A stretch of DNA of 64,000 nt from Tetraselmis striata (Eukaryota > Chlorophyta > Chlorodendrophyceae > Chlorodendrales > Chlorodendraceae). Positions 57,040 to 64,000 of this stretch are shown here, in pieces. The translations under genes were made by a program, and so were the position numbers. Where the stretch lies: the NCBI GenBank assembly GCA_006384855.1, contig VCJN01001835.1, positions 62,001-126,000 of the forward strand. The letters are read 5' to 3'. Position 1 is the stretch's first letter; each line of letters starts with the position of its first letter. The notes beneath the pieces are model-generated. The model was given only the letters and a program-made list of their open reading frames with translations. It made no database searches and was not told the origin of the DNA.

Positions 57040-59371
57040 CGAGAGAGCCAGGGGGGGGGAGGGGGGGTCTTCGCAACAGGTACGACAACTTTATGGGGCA
57101 CGGAACAACAAGGCTACATATCCCGAGTTATGTGCAACCAGCGTGGAGGCCGTTGTTAGCTCCGGCGAGCGTTATTATTGCTCCTGCGCGACCTGTAGTT
57201 AACCCCGCAGAGACGGCGCCATCCCGGCGAGCAGTTGCTCACACGTCAATCTTCACCTTCGAGTCGACGCCTACATCAAGTTGTCGTATGAAATGAAGAA
57301 CCTCCAAATACTACGTGTGTGCGGAAAATAAGTCACACCTTGTCCGTGTTGCCTCGACGGCCAGGCAACTTGCCACGCAGCAGGAAGACATATGCGTTTT
57401 TCCCAGCGTTGTGGCGGTCTGAATCGTCACTTCTCGTATCATTCGCCTCCGTTCGTGGCGCACGAAACAGACCAGGGCGCGATGACGCGGCTGTTTGAAA
57501 ATTCGCCGTCATGCAGGAAAGGCAGTCCTGCGGTGTAGCGGTGCCTAGGAAGCTCTGTCAAAAAACTTTCCTCTTTTAGCGGTCAAGCGTTCAGGCGTTG
57601 CGCAGAGAAGCGTGTTGTGGGCACTCCGCCATGAGCGGTGGAGCAGAAAATATCCCTTCTGCTCAAAATAAGTGTGCACACCTACAGCAAAAGCGTTGCG
57701 CGAACATATTTGACCACGAGTGCCGATCGATGTCGCCCTGCGCTACTACAGCCTGTGCTGCCTTCGTTGCATTCGGAATGTCGACGACACGCAGTCGCTG
57801 TCATATCGTTTATATATCGTGTTCTTCAATGAATCAGGATTAATTATATATCAAGTACGAATACCTACGAGTCTTTACCGGAAATTGATATGCGACTACC
57901 AGGGTACTGTGACGATGTACACCGGCACATCATCCGTCCCTGCAAGTACTACCCGGTACTGAGTAGGGCTGATTTTCGGAGTTATTTCGGAGTGCGATGG
58001 GGGGACCCCATGCCGTGACAAAACGTCCTGTGTTCCCAAGTACTGGTACTGGAACCGTAGATGCGCCGGCAGACTGACTCATCACAGATGGCCCCGCGGC
58101 AGGCACAACAAGTGATTACATGTGCTAGACGCAAGATTCAAGAAATCCATACAGAAATCCAGAAGGAAATCCAGCTACGGGCCAACAGAGGCGGGAACCG
58201 CCATGGCAGCCACGGACCAGGCATCGCCCACCCGCCACCCGCCGCTCCACGCAGGCACAACAAGCACTGGTGTAAATTACAAACAGGCCAGTAAGAAATC
58301 CACAATACTGGCAATCCTTAATCCTTACCAGTAGTCGCTAGGTGCAACTGTGGCCTGGCGGCAGGGTGTGGGTGGCCGCGCACCAACCGGGTACTTTGTA
58401 ACTGGGGAACAAGTCAAAAACCGAACCCACATGTAGGCGGTCGGCATCGTCATTAAGATGTTTACGTTCGGTACTTATAATCCGTGTAGATACAACAACC
58501 GCCGCGAGCGAGCCCCGCCAGTAGTTGTGCAGGCAAATCGTTACCATGTATCGTGATCGGCAGCAGATAGACGTAAAAACTTTTTGGCAGCCGCTTCCCT
58601 CCCTCATGCCCCCCGGAGACAGGGTCAAGAGTGACCTCGTACGGATGGAAACGGCTACTGATCGTGTGGATGTGACAAACGAACTGATGTTCGCGCTCCG
58701 GCTCACCGGCGCGGGCGGCGGAACAGCTCCCAGTAGTCAGCTCGAAGCACGCTCAGTCGCGAGGCGGGCTCGGCGACCACGCGACCCATCGCATGAGGAT
58801 AGCTTGTTTCGTGAATAATCCTTAGTCGCTAACTCGGATATTATTCGCATCGACATGGGCCCTACTCCCGGTACCAGTCGCGTGGGGATAGCCTGTTTCG
58901 TGAATGACTCGGATATTATTCGCATCGGCATGGGCCCTACTCCCATGGCCTTACTCCCATTCGGAATGGCGTGCGGCAACCGCGCTACGGGCACCCGTAC
59001 TACAGTTGGAAAGGAATTGCTTTCGACCTCATCATACAACATAGACTGCCCGCGTTTTCATTTTCATTTTTCGATCCTATGTATCTCTTTCATATTCCGG
59101 AAAACCAAGCCTGCTTTAAGCTACGTAAAATAATGCCAGTATCATATCCTGTGTAGGTGAGACGATGCTAACATGGTGTGAACACGTCATCAACCATCCG
59201 AAATATGGTGCTAATAATTAAACAGATATGCGGTGGAACGGCACTGACTGCAGCAGACACCCCTGCTGGCCCGTGCTTTCGGAATGATACATTTGATACA
59301 TGACAGCAGATTGAGTCACTACACATCAGGAGGCAAATGCTGCGGTTGGATGGAATGACCACAGTATAACC
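56145..59371. other. Intergenic, no supported gene
   Basis: ORFs here are short and without motifs. Notable items are a 34-base G-run at 57006-57039 (not inside any gene I can place, though a minus-strand exon nearby cannot be excluded) and a partial tandem duplication at 58798-58945. Confidence 0.45.
58798..58945 (+). repeat. Partial tandem duplication, about 88-bp spacing
   Basis: GATAGCTTGTTTCGTGAATA / GATAGCCTGTTTCGTGAATG, each followed by CTCGGATATTATTCGCATCG and CATGGGCCCTACTCCC. The first unit has an extra AATCCTTAGTCGCTA. Confidence 0.8.
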
Positions 59372-62024
59372 TTACATCAACCCTATCATTGGCGGGCTTG
59401 CGTCGATGCTGCACCTGGAGCCTCTAAGTTCTTCGGTGCTCATGCCAGCGACATCTGACGGCGGCATGCGGTCACCCTCATCCGCACAATCAAGTGCCGC
59501 GAGCGGCACTCCCCCCATGTCGCAGTCCCGCTGTTCATAGGCCGAGTCCTCGGGGTGCTGCAAGTCCTGAACCGCCGTGCTTGCCGGAGTACATACACTC
59601 CTAGGCTCCACAAGGCCGGCCTGGGCCATCAGGAGAAGTCCCCTACCACACATCACCGCAGCGCTGCCGCAGCTCAGCAACCGATCAGATGCACGTCCAG
59701 AGCAAACCACATTGCCATGACTCTCGGATGCGGAGCTTAGGCCGGTCGAAATTATGGCGGGGTACAAATAGGCATGAATATCACAGGTACCAAAAGCTAC
59801 TCACCTGTGAGCCTGGTAGCTCAGGCAATAGGAGGCCCGGTGCCGCAGCAGGTCGCGCAGGATGGGCCACCAGGCGGGGGATGACTCCATTGGGGGCCGA
59901 TCTCGACGGCAGGCAGCCGACAGCGCAGGGAATCCAGCCCTGCGCAACCTCCCACGTCCCAGCCTGCGAGCCATGCAGTCCATTGCGTTTTCAGCATGCA
60001 CCCTCCACAGGCGCTGCGGACGCATCTCCAGCAGCGCGAGGCCCCGCGCGGTGGCGGGGATTCCACCTCTTGGGTAGAATTGCCGTCCTTCTTCCGGAGC
60101 AGCTCCGCCTGTCGCTTCCGCGCAGCCTCCAGCGCGCCCAGCGCCTCTGCGCCTGGGCTGGCGCTTGGTTGCCCACTACCATCAGCTGCAGAGGTCATCT
60201 TGAGCATGGCCATGGCGCGTTGGCCCAGGGAGCGCGGCTCCGCCAGAGCCGCGAAAGCCTGCAACCAGCGGCGACAGGCAGCACAGGTGAATAACCGAAT
60301 GAAAGTGTCATCTGCATCAAGTGTCATGCGAAATTGCTCATCCTATCAGAAGCATCATCAAATGTGAATTCAGCAGGCTTGTGCAGACCCGTCAACATGA
60401 GTTGACAAGCAGGGGGGGGGGGGGGGGGGCTGCTTATCGTCGCCCAGGTAGTCCTGTCTCGACACCCTGTTTCCCCGATACATGCAGCGCATGGTCGCAC
60501 CTGTACCAGCTGCTTCCAGGTTGAACGCACTTCGGCCCCAGGCCGATCCGCCTGGGGCGCGCCGGCGTCGGCCTGCGCAGGCAACGCCGCCGAGAACGCC
60601 TTGAGCAGCTGCACCAGCTGGGCGCCCAGGCCGCGGCTGTCCAGCCAATCCGCCGGCCGCGTCTCTGATGACTCGCCCCCTGAGACGGTCTGGAGGGGCC
60701 GTCCGCTGCTGCGCCGCTGTGTGTGCGCGGCGGCAGACATTTCCGCAAGCATGTCAGTTTGACAGGGGCAGGGGCTACCTCGTGGCCCGCACTAACGTGA
60801 TGAGACCCAGCATGCTGGCCACCATTTGCCGGCACTGTGCTCGATCCAACACCGGACGTCCACGTGAGTGGCTGTACTGTCCACGATGAACTAGTCGGTG
60901 TGAATACACTGCTGCAACGCTAGGAATAAGAAGAGTACGATACTCGTATGAGCATGGCAATCTGATGAGGGTGGGTAAACATGTTAAAGCCCTGAGGGCC
61001 GTGGCACCTTGCTCGCCATGCTCCCCGATATGAGTCCCAGCAGCTCCGTGGCCAGCTGGGCGTGGGTCTGCGCGGCCGGCCAGTCCCGTGCGTGCATGGC
61101 CTGGCACGCATCCTGCACCACCGCATCCAGCACCAGCGTGGGCAGGTGCTGCCACTCCCGCGACAGCGCCTCAAACTCCTCGGCCCGGAGCATGGAGGCC
61201 GGTTCCGCGTCTGGCCCAGTCTTGCCTGTTGGCCGCAACATCACCTGGACCGCATGCCAACGATCTGCGTTACTCTCCTTCGCTGCCCGCAACACCCCTT
61301 CCATTATCTGCCAGAATGCATGATGAAGCAAGGTGGGGAAGGAAGGAGGTGATATTGGGTGTGATGGGCGGCTATGACCTTGAGCAGGGGGCGTGCCAGC
61401 AGCTCAGCGGCGGGCGCGGGCACAGAGTCCTTCAGCTCCGTGAGCACCCTCTTCCGCTGCTGCTTAAAGGTTCCGGGCGCAGGGCTTCCCCCTGCTGCGG
61501 AGCCTTCTGCCAGCTGCTCGCGGCTGGCGGTGCGCCGGATACGAAACAACTCGTGGTAGTCGTGCAGGATCTGCCATTCAAACAATACAACCAGGATGAA
61601 GACGCACTCAGCAGAAAGCGCTGCTCGGCCACCACGCAGGAGGGGGGCGAGGGGGGTAAAGGGTGCACAGAAGATGCGGGACTTGCCGTCTCAATGCGGC
61701 TGATGTTGCTCTCTAGGTGGCGCCGCTGCCCATCCCTGCAGCGCGGACGGTGTCAATAATACTGAGCTGCGGGTGCGAATGCACAGGCTAAGGCACAACT
61801 GGCCGGTCGCCCATGCCGCCTCACCCACCAGTAATTGTACTCCAGCCAGCTTAGCGCGTGCTGGACCGCCAGGCGCAGCATCGACAGCGAAGGGAGCTTG
61901 TTGTGTGTCGCCTCATGCCGCATGTCAACCTGTCCACGGTGGCAGGGGTGAGCGGCCGCATCGGAGGGCTAGCGCACGTTAGAGGGGCGCGGGGAGAAGC
62001 GCTTTGAACAAGGGCGATGGGGAG

Positions 62025-62055
<31 letters not shown>

Positions 62056-62881
62056 GGCAGCCGCGTTGCCTATTGGGCCTCGCACCAGCAGGCGGGGCAT
62101 CCCAAAGCTGTCAGCGAGCATGGACACCGAGCAGGCTGACTGCCCTTTCTGCCCCGAGTCAACTACGCCGTTCACGAAGCGCACCAGCGTCATGGCGTAC
62201 GCCAGGCGGAGGCTCATCTCCGCGGTGGGGTTGAGGCCTGTGGGCATGGCCGGAGGACGATGAGGTCCCGGCATCCCTGGCGGGTGCGCTGTGACTGAGG
62301 GGAGAGCAGTGCGGGGCGCGCAGAAAGAGCACAGCGAGCCGGCCCCTACCGGGAGCCACCTGCGTATGCAAGCCATGCGGCCACGCCGCGTCCTGCAGCA
62401 CGAGCTCCATCAGGCTTGCGGTGATATCCGCGCCCAGGGGCACACGACCCCGGCAACGCCAGCTAGCCACCTGCGCAGTGATGCCACGCCGTAAGCGCAC
62501 ACGGCCTGGCTGCACTGCCGAGCTTCTGCGCGCCACGCGTAGGCACCTCCGCGACGTCCCTGAAGACACAGCAGGCGGTTTCACGCAGTCTCTGCCCCTG
62601 GACATGCCCTTGCGCGACGTGCGCCCTTCCTTCCCTGCTCCCCGACCCGCCGAGACGAGTCGACACCCTCGCACCGCCTCATGGATCGCATGCATCCTCC
62701 CCGGGCGCTCCATGACGAGGCCAGTTTGCTTGCCATACGGCTCAGGGTTGGAGGGGGGCCCAGGGGGGCAGGGGGTCACCCGGTCGATGCCGCCCCGCAC
62801 GCGGCAAGGATCCCACGACAGCAGCGCGGTCGCCGTCTGCTCCCATTCCACCCAAGACAGCCACGGAACAATGCGGCCCAT
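59372..62881 (-). CDS. LAS1: LAS1-family pre-rRNA processing endoribonuclease, 11 exons, 665 aa
   Basis: LAS1 is the HEPN nuclease that cuts ITS2 during large-subunit rRNA maturation in the nucleolus, acting with the Grc3/NOL9 kinase. Exons: 62881-62780, 62470-62350, 62237-62086, 61929-61829, 61735-61687, 61570-61379, 61307-61008, 60716-60501, 60258-60067, 60013-59805, 59735-59372; phases agree and total 665 codons plus TAA. Family landmarks in order: VPWLSWVEWEQ at the start, WRCRGRVPLGADITASLMEL, SLRLAYAMTLVRFVNGVVDS, then VDMRHEATHNKLPSLSMLRL and ALSWLEYNYW. RHEATH fits the catalytic HEPN R-x4-H motif. The rest (about 410 residues) has helices but no name, as usual for this family's variable tail. 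The intron after exon 5 uses a GC donor (ACG|GCAAGT). I chose ATG 62881 because homologues begin close to the WLSW motif; an in-frame ATG at 63007 is possible. Confidence 0.93.
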
Positions 62882-63087
62882 CCGGGCGCACAGCTCCCCC
62901 GCCGCTTTGGGGCAGCAGTGCAGACGACCAGGGGGTGTTGTGTCTGAATGTAAACGAGGATTAGTCGCTACCCGGGTACCCAGCGGTTCCACAGCGAACG
63001 GTGGCATACATCCAGTAGCGGCAGGACGAACAGGCAGGCGGCGGGTCGATCAGTACACAGTAGGCATTAGGACAGGGATGAGGAGGA

Positions 63088-63370
63088 TTTCAAGGTTGAG
63101 TCTGGTTATGCCAAAAAGGCCGCTCAGCCATTTTTACAAAGCCGAAATTGTCAGCAAGGTTATGTGAAAGCGTGCAGGGAAAACGGAGTCAAGCAGGGGG
63201 GCGCTGCGTGTAACGCAGCGAAACCGGAAGATGGCAGGCTCAGCTGTTATGGCTGCTTGTATGTCTACTCGTGCTGCAGCCAAAAAGGGCGCAACGACAG
63301 GTACCTAGTAACCCGTACGTACCACTGAGTAGCACGGTAGCCGGAAAAGCAATTAGGCAAAGGAGGAAAC
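63088..63370 (-). mobile_element. A2-B2 terminal remnant of a YR element
   Basis: On the minus strand: GAGGTTTCCTCCTTTGCC, GTGCTACTCAGTGGTACGTA, TTGCGCCCTTTTTGGCTGCA, GTAGACATACAAGCAGCC, CTGAGCCTGCCATCTTCC, ending GGCATAACCAGACTCAACCT. It matches A2, spacer and B2 of element 1 closely, with nothing of the ORFs. The break at about 63370 coincides with the start of RT coding sequence, so one element has inserted next to or into the other. Confidence 0.8.
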
Positions 63371-64000
63371 CTCTTGCGCTCAGGGCGAGCCCATCGCCCA
63401 GTGGCTTGCCGCCCGCGGCCAGTTCGGCTTGGGCGTTAAGGGTGGCGTGGAATTAGTTCAATTCCTTGCGCGATCTCTCCTAGACTTGGATCCATCCCTC
63501 GTCTTGGTGCAGTTTGATGCCGAGAACGCGTTCAATTCTTTCTACCGTTCCGAAATTTTCCGCACACTGCTCGAGGACCCTGTTTGGCAGCCTCTGTTGC
63601 GTTCGGCGAACATGCTGTGTGGTCAAGAGTCCAATCTGTACGTTTTCGAAGGCTCCCAACCCGGCCCCTCTGTCCAGATTCCAAGCCGTCGAGGGGTCCG
63701 CCATGGTTGCGTCCTCGGCCTCATCATGATGTTCGCCGGCGTCGCTGCCCGAGTGTATGCTCGCCTCGCCGCGGCTGCCCCCAGCCACTCAGTGTTGGCA
63801 GCCTTCTCTGACGACGCCAACCTGGTCGGCACTGGTGACGGACTTGCGCTTGCTACGTGGGTGGCCCCGTCCGCTTTTGCCGTCGTTGGGTTAAGCGTCA
63901 CCATTCGCAAACGACAAGCAAAGCGTATTGTCAGCTTCGCTCCTCGTCCCCGTTCGGCGCCCTTCCTTTGGGGCATTTGTTGCATGGTGTTGCAGCCTCC
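63357..64000 (+). CDS. Reverse transcriptase fragment, runs off the right edge
   Basis: An open frame from the stop at 63354-63356 to the window end. Truly RT-like sequence starts at about 63371: FGLGVKGGVELVQFLARSLL, then VLVQFDAENAFNSFYRSEIF (palm motif A), VRHGCVLGLIMMFAGVAARV (motif B region, replacing the usual GxxQGxPLG) and LAAFSDDANLVGTG (motif C, SDD in place of YADD). The order and spacing fit the palm of a non-LTR-like eukaryotic RT. The 5' part is missing and there is no ATG context, so it is a truncated insertion. Whether it is frame-intact to the end cannot be seen. Confidence 0.8.

Noticed and set aside
1..64000. Bacterial-type features: operons, Shine-Dalgarno sites, CRISPR arrays
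   Set aside because: Spliced genes with GT/GC-AG introns, large intergenic repeats and eukaryotic families leave no room for a prokaryotic reading; no regularly spaced repeat array was seen.

Overview
The window is nuclear DNA of a eukaryote, most likely a chlorophyte green alga. The clues are very GC-rich coding exons split by many short pyrimidine-rich introns, long intergenic stretches of lower GC crowded with repeats, and gene families typical of algae and plants: an ankyrin-TKL kinase, an mTERF protein and an R2R3-like Myb. Tyrosine-recombinase elements like those of volvocine algae are also present. The lineage is my inference; no rRNA, organelle gene or species marker is present.

Host genes, left to right: (1) 1-1312 (+), the 3' end of an unrecognised gene; (2) 4385-10412 (-), a complete 13-exon ankyrin-repeat TKL kinase of 463 aa; (3) 17220-18395 (-), an intronless 391-aa protein with cysteine pairs; (4) 19777-31035 (-), a giant gene of at least 16 exons (about 2,070 aa) ending in a divergent kinase whose HRD motif reads HFD; (5) 38916-39585 (-), an mTERF-like gene with a frame break; (6) 45035-50782 (+), an 8-exon gene of unknown function; (7) 53393-56144 (-), a 5-exon Myb protein of 547 aa; (8) 59372-62881 (-), an 11-exon LAS1 pre-rRNA processing nuclease of 665 aa. 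I rebuilt the multi-exon genes by hand: exon phases agree at each junction and protein motifs run unbroken across introns.

Mobile DNA fills most of the rest. The main find is a family with a gag-like RG-rich ORF and a tyrosine recombinase, split direct repeats, and no room for a reverse transcriptase. Two long diverged copies (11287-14484 and 32299-35498) share this layout, and two terminal remnants lie near 40.5-40.9 kb and 63.1-63.4 kb. There are also reverse-transcriptase retroelement fragments (41.1-42.3 kb and the right edge), a roughly 165-bp inverted-repeat element (MITE-like) in about twelve copies mostly inside introns, a tRNA-headed SINE, and a second poly(A)-tailed short repeat.

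Two genome-wide traits appear. Long C homopolymers (10-30 nt) sit in introns on the sense strand, just after donors or just before acceptors, so G runs on the + strand mark minus-strand genes. Several introns seem to use GC donors, often CAG|GCAC. All similarity figures are by-eye comparisons within the window.
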